A stretch of DNA of 10,035 bases from Polyangiaceae bacterium. Lineage in GTDB: Bacteria > Myxococcota_A > Polyangia > Polyangiales > Polyangiaceae. The notes under the pieces were generated by a model. It saw nothing but the letters and a program-made list of their open reading frames with translations. It was not told the DNA's origin and did not search any database. The DNA lies in the NCBI GenBank assembly GCA_025934595.1, contig JAICXU010000054.1, positions 1 to 10,035 on the forward strand. Direction: 5' to 3'. Shown here in pieces: positions 1-6,822 of this stretch (position 1 is the stretch's first letter; every line of letters starts with the position of its first letter). The position numbers were made by a program, and so were the translations under genes.

Positions 1-1
1 C

Positions 2-1672
2 TTCTATCACAACTTTTTGCGCTTGCTCCGCGGCGTGTACGAAGACGCGGCACGGACGCCCGTGACGTTTCCCACGCGCTTCGACGACGCGTTCTCGCCT
101 CGTTGGAACATCACGTTCGACGACGGCACGGATAGCGCGTTCGAGCTCACGTTTCCCCGGCTGCCCGACGATTGGGGCCGCGGCGTGCCGACTCCGGGCG
201 ACCTCGTGAGAATGCTCGCCGACCTCCTCTATCAACTGCTCGATCCGACGTCCCTCAAGGAAACGATCACCGAGCTCGTTCCGGACTTCCTCTTGCCCGC
301 GAGCCTCAAGAATCCCGTTCGCCAACAGCTCTTCGAATTCACGAGCATCCTCGTGAAAGGAACGATCGCCGAGATCGCGCTCAGCCCGAAAAGCTTCGAC
401 GATTTCGACGGCATCGATTTTCGTGCGTGGATGAAGAAGCACGGCGCGAGCGACGCGATCTTGAACGGGCCCGTCACGCAAATTCCTTACGACGGCGTCT
501 TCGCGTATCCAGGACTCGACACGAGCGCGCCTCTTCTCGGAGCGGGTCTCGCGATCCGCGGGCTCTTGCGGCTCGCGTTCTTCTACGAGACCGCGCCGTA
601 TTTCGTGATGAACGCGGGCATGGGCGAGTGCGTTTTTGCGCCGATTTACGAGGTCCTCAAAGCGCGCGGCGTGGCCATCGAATTTTTTTCGAAGGTCGAC
701 GAGGTCCACGTGTCGGGCACGATCGCCGACAAAGTCGCCCTCAAGCGGCAAGTCAAAGTGATCGCAGGCGCCGATGCTTACAATCCGCTCGTGCCGATCG
801 CGACCTCATTGGGAAGCGTCCCGGCGTGGACACGCGATTTCGATCCGGCGCAAATCGACGGCGGCGCCGCGCTCGTCGGAAAAGATTTCTTCAGCGACGC
901 CGAGCCCTACTTCGTGTCGAGCGAAACGTACGTCGTCGGCGTCGACTTCGATCACGTCGTGTGCGCGCTGCCCGCCCCGGTCACCGCGAGCGTGCTCACC
1001 GGCACGGCAGGAAATCCGGAGCTGGCCGCCATCGGATCGATCCCGACCGTGTGCACGATCCAAGTGCAAACGTGGCTCGAGCAAAAGAGCGACGCGCTCG
1101 GGTGGAAGTTCGGAAGCGTCGCGCTCGGCGGATTCTTCCAGCCGCTCGACACGTTTCTCGAGAGCGCGCGTCTCCTGCCCGTCGAGCCGTGGCCGGCGCC
1201 CGGTCCGCAATCGATCCTGTATGCGTGCGGTCCATTTGCTCCGGGTTGGGGCGGCGACACGACGAATCCCGCGTTCCACGTCGCGATGGACGCGGCGGCG
1301 CGGACGCTCGCGCGCACGTTCGCGAAAGACAACTACGCCAAGGTGCTCCCGAACGCCGACGCCGGAGCGGGCGAGCTCGACTTCGGCGTCCTCTACTCGC
1401 CGGCGCCGGCCGCGCTCGATCGATTCGACGACGCTTACGTACGCGCGAACGTGAACCGCTCCGATCAATATGTGTATTGTACACCTGGCGGTCTGACCGC
1501 GCGGCCGCGGCCCACGTCTGCGATGCGAAAAAACCTGCATTTTGCAGGAGATTGGACCCGAAACGGCATCGACGTCCCTTGCATGGAAGGCGTGACGATG
1601 AGCGCGCTCTACGTCGCCGAAGCGATCACGGGCGAGGACATGCACATCCTCGCAAAGCGCGATTGGATCTAG
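2..1672 (+). CDS. FAD-dependent amine oxidase / phytoene-desaturase-like oxidoreductase, 5' partial
   Basis: The frame is open to the left edge (bases 2-16 read F-Y-H-N-F), so this is the 3' part of a longer gene and the TTG at 17 is unlikely to be the true start. About 556 residues are present. The dinucleotide-binding GxGxxG expected at the N terminus of this family lies outside the window. The end is diagnostic: NLHFAGDWTRNGIDVPCMEG, followed by a helix ending at AITGE, is the C-terminal FAD-binding motif of flavin-containing amine oxidases and carotenoid/squalene desaturases. The reaction is probably FAD-linked desaturation or oxidation of a lipid or isoprenoid-like substrate; the exact substrate cannot be read. 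It stops 53 bases before the diiron protein gene, so it may be first (or internal) in the left operon. Family assignment is solid; hydroxysqualene dehydroxylase-like or carotenoid desaturase-like roles are alternatives. Confidence 0.85.
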   Translation, partial: FYHNFLRLLRGVYEDAARTPVTFPTRFDDAFSPRWNITFDDGTDSAFELTFPRLPDDWGRGVPTPGDLVRMLADLLYQLLDPTSLKETITELVPDFLLPASLKNPVRQQLFEFTSILVKGTIAEIALSPKSFDDFDGIDFRAWMKKHGASDAILNGPVTQIPYDGVFAYPGLDTSAPLLGAGLAIRGLLRLAFFYETAPYFVMNAGMGECVFAPIYEVLKARGVAIEFFSKVDEVHVSGTIADKVALKRQVKVIAGADAYNPLVPIATSLGSVPAWTRDFDPAQIDGGAALVGKDFFSDAEPYFVSSETYVVGVDFDHVVCALPAPVTASVLTGTAGNPELAAIGSIPTVCTIQVQTWLEQKSDALGWKFGSVALGGFFQPLDTFLESARLLPVEPWPAPGPQSILYACGPFAPGWGGDTTNPAFHVAMDAAARTLARTFAKDNYAKVLPNADAGAGELDFGVLYSPAPAALDRFDDAYVRANVNRSDQYVYCTPGGLTARPRPTSAMRKNLHFAGDWTRNGIDVPCMEGVTMSALYVAEAITGEDMHILAKRDWI

Positions 1673-1688
1673 AGGAGAGCGCTCGGCG

Positions 1689-1706
1689 CTTGCGCGGGCG
1701 CGCAAG
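1689..1706. repeat. Short perfect hairpin in the oxidoreductase-diiron gene spacer
   Basis: CTTGCGC, a 4-base GGGC loop, then GCGCAAG form a perfect 7-bp stem in the 53-base spacer. No T-run follows, so it is not a standard intrinsic terminator. It sits 7 bases before the Shine-Dalgarno of the next gene, so it could affect mRNA processing or attenuate transcription. In G+C-rich DNA a 7-bp stem can also arise by chance. Confidence 0.35.
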
Positions 1707-1712
1707 ATCGCT

Positions 1713-1720
1713 AGGGTGAG
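1713..1720 (+). promoter_or_regulatory. Ribosome binding site for diiron gene
   Basis: AGGGTGAG lies 5 bases before the GTG at 1726. An in-frame stop (TGA at 1717-1719) lies just upstream, so this GTG is the first possible start and the site supports it. Confidence 0.6.
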
Positions 1721-1725
1721 CATCC

Positions 1726-2559
1726 GTGACGGTCGAAACCACGCCGAGTCGAGAGCCTCAGGACGCGCACAAACCGGTGCGCTCGGGGGACGCGCATCTG
1801 CGCATCGTGGGAGCGGCCGGGCTCGATCGCATTTTGCGACCGCTCCATCGCTGGGTGTGGTCCGACGCGCGCCGTCGTGGCGAAAAGCTCCTCAAGTTCG
1901 CGCAGACCGAAGCCGACGGCGGCCGCGACATCGCGCGCGCTGCCGAGCGAACGCACGACGCGCTCCTTCGCCGTCTCTATCTTCGTCACGCGCTCGACGA
2001 GCAACGTCATGCGAATTTGTTCCGCACGCGCGGTCGCGCGATCTTGCGCGAGGTCGGACAGAAACGAGAGGATGGCGACGCGACGTTCGACGGGAACTTT
2101 TTTTCGCCTGGAGAGCGCGGTCTCGACGATCTGCAGGTCGACGAGGAGAGCGAAGGATCGCTCCTCGCGTTTTTGCATTTGTCGGAGAAGGCAGCGGCGC
2201 GCAGGTTCGCCGTGTATCAAGAAGTGCTCGAGGTCGATCCGGTGACGCGCGACGTCTTCGTCGACGTCTTGAAGGACGAGGCTTTTCACATGAACTACAC
2301 GCTCTCCCAGCTCAAACGCGTCGAGCCGAAGAAGGCCGGGTGGCGACTTTGGTGGGCGCGCCTCACACGGCTTTGGAAGGGATATTTGCGGATCGCGAGC
2401 GCGATCGCGAACGTGATGGGCGGCATCGTGCTCGCCGTGCAGTACTTCGTGATCCTGCCCATCTTCGCTCTCATGGCGAAACGCTCGGCGAAGAAAGAGC
2501 TGCCGGGCTGGGCCCCTGCACGCGACGGCGGCGAACGATCGCTGCGCTCCCAATACTGA
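1726..2559 (+). CDS. Ferritin-like diiron protein with C-terminal membrane helix
   Basis: The 277-residue protein shows a ferritin-like four-helix ligand pattern: E62, the ExxH pair E92/H95 (in DEQRHANLF), E154 on a third helix, and the second ExxH pair E185/H188 (in KDEAFHMNYT). These six residues match the usual carboxylate/histidine ligands of a diiron centre, as in rubrerythrin-like proteins and diiron oxygenases/desaturases. Residues about 219-250 form a long hydrophobic segment, followed by a basic tail, which would anchor it in the membrane with the catalytic part cytoplasmic. The first 20 residues are polar and probably disordered. Start GTG is set by an in-frame stop just upstream and a good Shine-Dalgarno. 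It lies between an FAD oxidoreductase and a carbamoyltransferase, which suggests an oxidative role in the same pathway. That role is inference; iron storage or peroxide scavenging are alternatives. Confidence is high for the fold, low for the reaction. Confidence 0.8.
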   Translation: MTVETTPSREPQDAHKPVRSGDAHLRIVGAAGLDRILRPLHRWVWSDARRRGEKLLKFAQTEADGGRDIARAAERTHDALLRRLYLRHALDEQRHANLFRTRGRAILREVGQKREDGDATFDGNFFSPGERGLDDLQVDEESEGSLLAFLHLSEKAAARRFAVYQEVLEVDPVTRDVFVDVLKDEAFHMNYTLSQLKRVEPKKAGWRLWWARLTRLWKGYLRIASAIANVMGGIVLAVQYFVILPIFALMAKRSAKKELPGWAPARDGGERSLRSQY

Positions 2560-2588
2560 ATCCGCCACGTGACGTACCAGGTGCTTAC

Positions 2589-4364
2589 GTGAAGATCTTG
2601 GGTTTGTCGGCGCACTACCACGACTCTGCTGCGGCGCTCGTCATCGACGGCGTTCCGGTGGCCGTCGTGCAAGAAGAGCGGCTCTCGCGCAAAAAAAACG
2701 ACGCGGCGTTTCCGCTGAAAGCAATCGAGTGGTGCTTGGAGCAAGCGAAGCTCGAGCCCGAAGAGCTCGATGCCGTCGTGTTCTACGAAAAGCCGATGCT
2801 CAAGTTCGAGCGCATCCTCACGTCGGCGCTACGGGCGTTTCCGAAATCGTGGTCGAGCTTTCCGAAAGCGATGAAAAATTCGCTCGGCGAAAAGCTCTGG
2901 GTGAAAGGCATCATCAGTAGCCACCTCGGAATCCCGGGCAGCAAAATCTTTTTCACCGAGCATCATCAAGCGCACGCTGCCGCGGCGTTCCTCACGCAGC
3001 CGGCGAAGCGCGCGGCGATCCTCACCGCGGACGGCGTCGGCGAATGGGCCACGCTCTCGGTGGGCGTCGGCGAAAAGATGGACGACGGAAGGGTGGCGAT
3101 CAAGCTTCTCCGCGAGCTGCATTTTCCGCATTCGCTCGGCATGCTGTATTCGACCTTCACCGCGTTCCTCGGGTTCGAGGTGAACGAAGGCGAATACAAA
3201 GTGATGGGGCTCGCCTCCTACGGAAAGCCGGAATACGTCGACCAGGTCCGGCAAGTGATTTCGCCCGAGAAAAATGGCGCTTTTTCGCTCCATTTGGATT
3301 TCTTCGATTTCCACACGACGGCGAAGCGAAGCTACTCGGAAAAATTCGTCCAGCTTTTCGGCAAGCCGCGCGCGCCGCACGAGCCGCTCGATCCCACGAC
3401 GCCGGAAGGCGCGCGGTACGCGAACGTCGCGGCGAGCGTGCAACGCGTGCTCGAAGACACGCTCGTCGAGATCACGAAATCGCTCCACGAGGAAACGGGC
3501 GAATCGGTTTTGTGCTTCGGGGGCGGCGTTGCGCTGAACGGCGTTGCGAACGGTCGCATTCTGCGCGAGTCGGGATTTTCGGAGATGTACGTGCCCTGCT
3601 CACCGGGTGACGCGGGATGCGCGCTCGGCGCCGCGCTCTATGCCGATCGCATCTTCTTCAAAAACCCGCACGTCGATTTTCCCGATCATCCTTATTGGGG
3701 ACCGAGCGTCGATCCCGAGGAGCTCGCCGCCGTCGCAAGCGAAGACGGGCTGCCGATCGAGACGGTCGCGAGCGATGACGCGCTTCTCGATCGCACCGTC
3801 GATCTCCTCGCGTCGGACAAAATCGTCGGATGGATGGATGGCCCGTGCGAGCTCGGTCCGCGTGCGCTCGGCAATCGCTCGATCCTCGCCGCGCCGCACA
3901 CCGTCGCGATGAAGGATCGTCTCAACAAAGAAATTAAATACCGCGAGGAGTTTCGACCGTTCGCGCCGGCCGTTCCCATCGAAGTGGCGGGCGAATATTT
4001 CGAGCTGCCTCCGGGCGGCGCGCGCCTCGGCGCGTTCATGAGCGGCGTCTTTCCCGTGAAGCCCGAATGGCGTGACAAGCTCGCGGCGATCACGCACGTC
4101 GATGGCACCGCGCGCGTGCAAACCGTCGAGCGCGACAAAGCGCCGAAGTTCTACGCGCTGCTCGAAAAATACGGGAAAAAGACGGGCATTCCGATTTTGC
4201 TGAACACCTCGTTCAACTTGGCGGGCGAGCCCATCGTCACGCGAGCGGTCGAGGGATATTCGACGTTGCGTCGATGCGGCATCGATGTCGTGATCGCCGG
4301 CCGCTACATCGTATCGAAGAAACCTTCTCACGCCGTCATGCCCACGGACGGCGGCACCAGTTAG
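2589..4364 (+). CDS. NodU/CmcH/TobZ-family O-carbamoyltransferase (SxtI-like)
   Basis: The 591-residue protein has the normal length and two-domain layout of the family. The family uses carbamoyl phosphate and ATP to make a carbamoyl-adenylate and transfers the carbamoyl group to a hydroxyl of a sugar, antibiotic or other metabolite. The N-terminal Kae1-like domain carries the metal-binding HxxxH (H125/H129 in EHHQAHAAAAF), D148 in LTADGVGEW, the glycine-rich GGGVALNG at 311-318, and D341 in SPGDAG. The C-terminal YrdC-like domain carries GPRALGNRS at 423-431, the KYREEFRPFAP stretch, and NTSFN at 539-543. All key motifs are intact. GTG at 2589 has AGGTG 5 bases upstream and begins exactly at the family's usual V-K-I-L-G-L-S start. 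The open frame extends back over the diiron gene, but that part is Arg-rich shadow. It is followed 36 bases later by a DUF5989 gene, the common partner of such carbamoyltransferases. The acceptor is unknown. Confidence 0.95.
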   Translation: MKILGLSAHYHDSAAALVIDGVPVAVVQEERLSRKKNDAAFPLKAIEWCLEQAKLEPEELDAVVFYEKPMLKFERILTSALRAFPKSWSSFPKAMKNSLGEKLWVKGIISSHLGIPGSKIFFTEHHQAHAAAAFLTQPAKRAAILTADGVGEWATLSVGVGEKMDDGRVAIKLLRELHFPHSLGMLYSTFTAFLGFEVNEGEYKVMGLASYGKPEYVDQVRQVISPEKNGAFSLHLDFFDFHTTAKRSYSEKFVQLFGKPRAPHEPLDPTTPEGARYANVAASVQRVLEDTLVEITKSLHEETGESVLCFGGGVALNGVANGRILRESGFSEMYVPCSPGDAGCALGAALYADRIFFKNPHVDFPDHPYWGPSVDPEELAAVASEDGLPIETVASDDALLDRTVDLLASDKIVGWMDGPCELGPRALGNRSILAAPHTVAMKDRLNKEIKYREEFRPFAPAVPIEVAGEYFELPPGGARLGAFMSGVFPVKPEWRDKLAAITHVDGTARVQTVERDKAPKFYALLEKYGKKTGIPILLNTSFNLAGEPIVTRAVEGYSTLRRCGIDVVIAGRYIVSKKPSHAVMPTDGGTS

Positions 4365-4400
4365 GACGCGCGCAGGCCTGTACGCTATGGAACCAAGCGC

Positions 4401-4616
4401 ATGACTTTGAAAAAACGAGGAAGAATTCATCGCGGTCTCATCGTCATCGGCAGCGCGATCCCGTCGATCGGCGGATTCGCGCGCGGGCTCTGGGCGAGCG
4501 AAGGCGGCAAGAAATGGCTCGCCCCGCTCGTCGTCTTCTTGTGCGTGACGGGTCTCGTGCTCGTGCTCGCCGCCACCGTCGAAGCCCTCGCGCCGTTCAT
4601 CTACACGATCTTCTGA
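4401..4616 (+). CDS. DUF5989 (SxtK-like) small membrane protein
   Basis: This 71-residue protein has a basic N terminus, a short amphipathic part (about 13-31), the motif GGKKWLAPLVVF at 35-46, one transmembrane helix (about 40-60), and ends in APFIYTIF. The KKWLxP entry to the helix and the terminal APFIYT(L/I)F are the hallmarks I recognise for DUF5989/SxtK proteins, which are encoded beside carbamoyltransferases, including SxtI of the saxitoxin cluster. The function is unknown. A membrane-tethering or scaffold role for the carbamoyltransferase is only inference. It is longer at the N terminus than the roughly 50-residue members. A weak GGA lies 9 bases before the ATG. Its stop codon shares one base with the start of the methyltransferase gene (TGATG), so the two are translationally coupled. 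SxtJ, normally between the two partners, is missing here. Confidence 0.85.
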   Translation: MTLKKRGRIHRGLIVIGSAIPSIGGFARGLWASEGGKKWLAPLVVFLCVTGLVLVLAATVEALAPFIYTIF

Positions 4617-5623
4617 TGAGCGTGTCCGCTTCGGTGCTCGAGCTCCTCGCGTGCCCGACATGCCGCGGAGATCTGAGAGGGAGCGCATCGCTGCGATGCG
4701 AGGCGTGCGGCGTCGATTACGAGATCAAAAATGACATCCCTGATCTCCGCGTGCCTTCCGAAGCACGGACCGAAACGGTGCGTGAGTTCTACATGGAGTC
4801 GCCGTTTCCCGGATATCCGCCGAACGACACGCTCTCCGGTTTGCGAGGTCGCGCCGCACGAAGCGAGTTCGCGCGTCTCCTCGAGCGCGCGGTTCCGGGG
4901 GATGCGAAGGTCGTGGAGCTCGGATGTGGAACGGGCCAAACGAGCTTGTTTTTGGCCACCGCGGACCGCGTGGTCATCGGCGCGGATCTCACGCGGGCTT
5001 CGCTCGAGCTCGGCGCGGGCGCGGCGAAACGATACGGCCTCGACTCGGTGCAGTTCATCGAAACCGATCTCCGCACGCCGGCGTTGAAGCGCGGCGCATT
5101 CGACGTCGTGTACTCGTCCGGCGTCCTGCATCACACACCGAATCCGCGCGCGTCGTTCAAGTCGATGGCGGAGCTCGCGAAGCCTGGCGCGATCATCGTG
5201 CTCGGGCTCTACAACACGTACGCGCGCTTCCCGCATCGTCTGCGACGCGGGATCTACAAAATGACGGGGCACAAATTCATCCCGTTCGATCCGATCTTGC
5301 GCGCGCGCGATGCGGAGCCCGAGAGGCGCCGCGCTTGGCTTCGCGATCAGTACGAGCACCCCGAGGAGCACCGGCACACGCTCGCCGAGGTGCAGCGATG
5401 GTTTCGCGAAAATGACATCGCCTACTTGAGGACCTACCCGAACGCGCTCATCGGCGCCGAGCCGCTCGAAGGTGGCGAGCTTTTCGTTCCGGCCGAGGAC
5501 GACTGGGGCTTCGAGAACGTGCTCTCGCAGGTCGCCTGGGCCACATCGCTCGGAAAAGAAGGCGGTTTGTGGATCACGATCGGCCAAAAAAACGCGGACA
5601 AAATCGCAAAGAAGAACGCGTGA
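4616..5623 (+). CDS. SAM-dependent methyltransferase with N-terminal Trm112-like zinc ribbon
   Basis: The 335-residue protein starts with a zinc-ribbon module: C13-P-T-C16 and C28-E-A-C31, followed by D-Y-E-I and N-D-I-P-D-L, typical of Trm112/UPF0434-like domains. A class I Rossmann methyltransferase follows: motif I VVELGCGTG at 99-107, motif II GADL about 20 residues later, DLRTP as the acidic loop, and FDVVYSSGVLHHTPNP as motif IV and beyond. The C-terminal third (HKFIPFDPILRARDAEPERR, then a segment with HPEEHRHTLAEVQ) is a helical cap likely shaping the acceptor site. The usual substrates of such proteins are small molecules or polyketide/sugar-like metabolites, so the acceptor here is unknown. 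ATG overlaps the preceding stop by one base, with no Shine-Dalgarno of its own, indicating translational coupling to the DUF5989 gene. The open frame extends upstream to 4274, but that part overlaps other genes and has no family character. Confidence 0.9.
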   Translation: MSVSASVLELLACPTCRGDLRGSASLRCEACGVDYEIKNDIPDLRVPSEARTETVREFYMESPFPGYPPNDTLSGLRGRAARSEFARLLERAVPGDAKVVELGCGTGQTSLFLATADRVVIGADLTRASLELGAGAAKRYGLDSVQFIETDLRTPALKRGAFDVVYSSGVLHHTPNPRASFKSMAELAKPGAIIVLGLYNTYARFPHRLRRGIYKMTGHKFIPFDPILRARDAEPERRRAWLRDQYEHPEEHRHTLAEVQRWFRENDIAYLRTYPNALIGAEPLEGGELFVPAEDDWGFENVLSQVAWATSLGKEGGLWITIGQKNADKIAKKNA

Positions 5624-5717
5624 AACCGGTCCCACCGACTTCGCGTATTGTCGGTAGACTAGCTACGGGCGCTTTCTTCGAGCCTCGATTGGCTTCTCGT
5701 CGGAGGAGAACCTCATC
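5624..5717 (+). promoter_or_regulatory. Spacer with likely promoter and strong RBS for the lipoprotein pair
   Basis: This 94-base non-coding spacer divides the left operon from the lipoprotein genes. It ends with GGAGGAG at 5702-5708, an excellent Shine-Dalgarno 9 bases before the ATG. A 5-bp inverted repeat (CCGAC at 5635-5639, GTCGG at 5650-5654) sits just after the methyltransferase stop, with a 10-base loop; it has no T-run. A promoter is expected here, but I see no convincing -35/-10 pair, so it is an inference from layout. Confidence 0.45.
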
Positions 5718-6203
5718 ATGTACAACGCGAAAATCGTTCTTTCGTTCCTCGTAATCGGTGCGCTCGCGGGATGCAGCTCGAGCTCGACGCCGGCCAGCAC
5801 CGGTGGTGGCGATGACTCTGGAACGACCGGAGCCGGCAGCGGCACGCTGAAAATTTCTTCGCCCGCCACCGGCTCGACGGTGGCAATGAACAACGGAAGC
5901 ATCGACGTAGCGTTCACGATCACGAATTTCACGCTGAAAGCGCCCGGCTCCTGCGCCGGCGCCACCAACTGCGGTCACGTCCACGTGCTCATCGACGGCG
6001 CGGCGTGCAACGACACCGGCGGCGGGCTTCCGTACAACGTCGCGGCGACCGCGAGCCCTGCGCAGCCGAACTTCCATCTTTGCCCGACCGCCGCAGCAGC
6101 GCACAAGATCACTCTCGAGCTGCACAACGACGACCATTCGCCGTATCAAGTGAATGGCGCCACCGTGAGCGACGAAGTCGACGTCACGACGACGGGCACG
6201 TGA
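5718..6203 (+). CDS. Small His/Cys-rich lipoprotein, DUF4399-like
   Basis: The 161-residue protein has a type II signal peptide with lipobox LAGC (C19) followed by S-S-S-S and a Ser/Thr/Gly linker to about residue 43. The mature domain (44-158) is probably a beta-sandwich. It starts with KISSPATGSTV, a typical Ig-like opening, then CGHVHVLIDG (H87, H89), NFHLC (H120), AAHKITLELHNDDHSP (H129, H136, H140) and TVSDEVDVT. The HVHVLID and LxLxxDDHSP patterns resemble DUF4399-type periplasmic domains; I call this likeness, not identity. Four cysteines after the lipid anchor (C79, C85, C97, C122) could form two disulfides. The histidines might bind a metal. It is probably exposed on the periplasmic or outer membrane surface; function unknown. 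ATG is chosen by the GGAGGAG site. It overlaps the next gene by 4 bases. Confidence 0.75.
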   Translation: MYNAKIVLSFLVIGALAGCSSSSTPASTGGGDDSGTTGAGSGTLKISSPATGSTVAMNNGSIDVAFTITNFTLKAPGSCAGATNCGHVHVLIDGAACNDTGGGLPYNVAATASPAQPNFHLCPTAAAAHKITLELHNDDHSPYQVNGATVSDEVDVTTTGT

Positions 6204-6805
6204 AATCGAAGCGCACCCGGAAAGCGGTCGTCGTTTCCATCGCGGCTACCGCTCTCCTGATGCCACTTTTGATCGTCACCGCGTGTGACCAGGGAACGCC
6301 GGCCACTCCCACGTTTCCCGTCGCCGAAGCGGGCGTCTCCATCTGCCCGCAGCTCGATCCGAATTTCGAGAGCATCCGCGTCAACCTGCTCGATACGAAT
6401 ACCTGCGGCTCGATCCGCACGAGTTGCCACTCCCCGGGCGCCACATTGCCCTCGCCGCCCCTCGACTACAGCGCCGATGCCTCCGCGCTTTATTTCGAGT
6501 TGCTCGGTGACGGTGGATCGAAAGCATTCAACGTTTCAGGCGACGACAAGTCGCTTCTCCGCGTCGTCCCCGGAGACGCGGGCGCGAGCTTCCTTTACAT
6601 CAAGCTCATCACCAAATCCGGCAGCGATCCGCACTACGGCAGCGGCATGCCATTCGATTATCCGGGCGAGCTTTGTCCCGCGGCCATCGATGCCGTGAAA
6701 ACGTGGATCGACAACGGCGCGAAATTCGAAGAGCCCGACGCCTCGGACGGTGGCGACGCCTCCCTCGAAGAAGCCGACATCGAAGACGCCGACGCGGGCG
6801 ACTGA
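6200..6805 (+). CDS. Lipoprotein with degenerate cytochrome-c-like domain (CX6CH)
   Basis: The start is GTG at 6200, overlapping the previous stop (GTGA); the frame extends upstream to 6005, but that part is the shadow of the first lipoprotein. No Shine-Dalgarno is visible, so translation is likely coupled. The 201-residue protein has a basic N terminus, hydrophobic stretch and lipobox VTAC (C29). After it come NTCGSIRTSCHSPG, PGDAGASFLYIKL, GSGMP and a WIDNGA motif. This arrangement is that of the small cytochrome-c-like domains common in myxobacterial lipoproteins (CxxCH, LDYS, VPG, LYxKL, MP, I..WI..GA). Here the heme-type motif is stretched: C69 and C76-H77 are separated by six residues rather than two, so covalent heme attachment is doubtful; M150 could have been an axial ligand. 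The C-terminal 25 residues are strongly acidic (Asp/Glu). It may be structural or redox-inactive. Function unknown. Confidence 0.75.
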   Translation: MKSKRTRKAVVVSIAATALLMPLLIVTACDQGTPATPTFPVAEAGVSICPQLDPNFESIRVNLLDTNTCGSIRTSCHSPGATLPSPPLDYSADASALYFELLGDGGSKAFNVSGDDKSLLRVVPGDAGASFLYIKLITKSGSDPHYGSGMPFDYPGELCPAAIDAVKTWIDNGAKFEEPDASDGGDASLEEADIEDADAGD

Positions 6806-6822
6806 GCGATCGTGATAGACAG

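Noticed and set aside
17..19. TTG as the start of the FAD oxidoreductase
   Set aside because: The frame is open to the left edge and a typical F-Y-x-x-F stretch precedes it; the flavin-binding N terminus is missing, so the gene starts outside the window.
1534..1548. CCTGCA-TTT-TGCAGG hairpin inside the oxidoreductase
   Set aside because: Falls in the conserved NLHFAG codons, so the sequence is explained by protein coding.
806..1723. Long minus-strand ORF opposite the oxidoreductase
   Set aside because: High-GC mirror frame; Arg-rich with no recognisable motif.
1716..2588. N-terminal extension of the carbamoyltransferase over the diiron gene
   Set aside because: It is Arg-rich shadow sequence of the diiron gene; the family's normal N terminus begins at GTG 2589.
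3600..4688. Minus-strand ORF across carbamoyltransferase and DUF5989 genes
   Set aside because: Composition typical of a shadow frame; conserved motifs lie on the + strand.
6005..6199. Upstream extension of the second lipoprotein
   Set aside because: It runs over the first lipoprotein in another frame; the signal peptide and lipobox fit the GTG at 6200.
6673..6822. Upstream extension of the aminotransferase
   Set aside because: Arg-rich shadow of the lipoprotein gene; the family sequence begins only after 6823.
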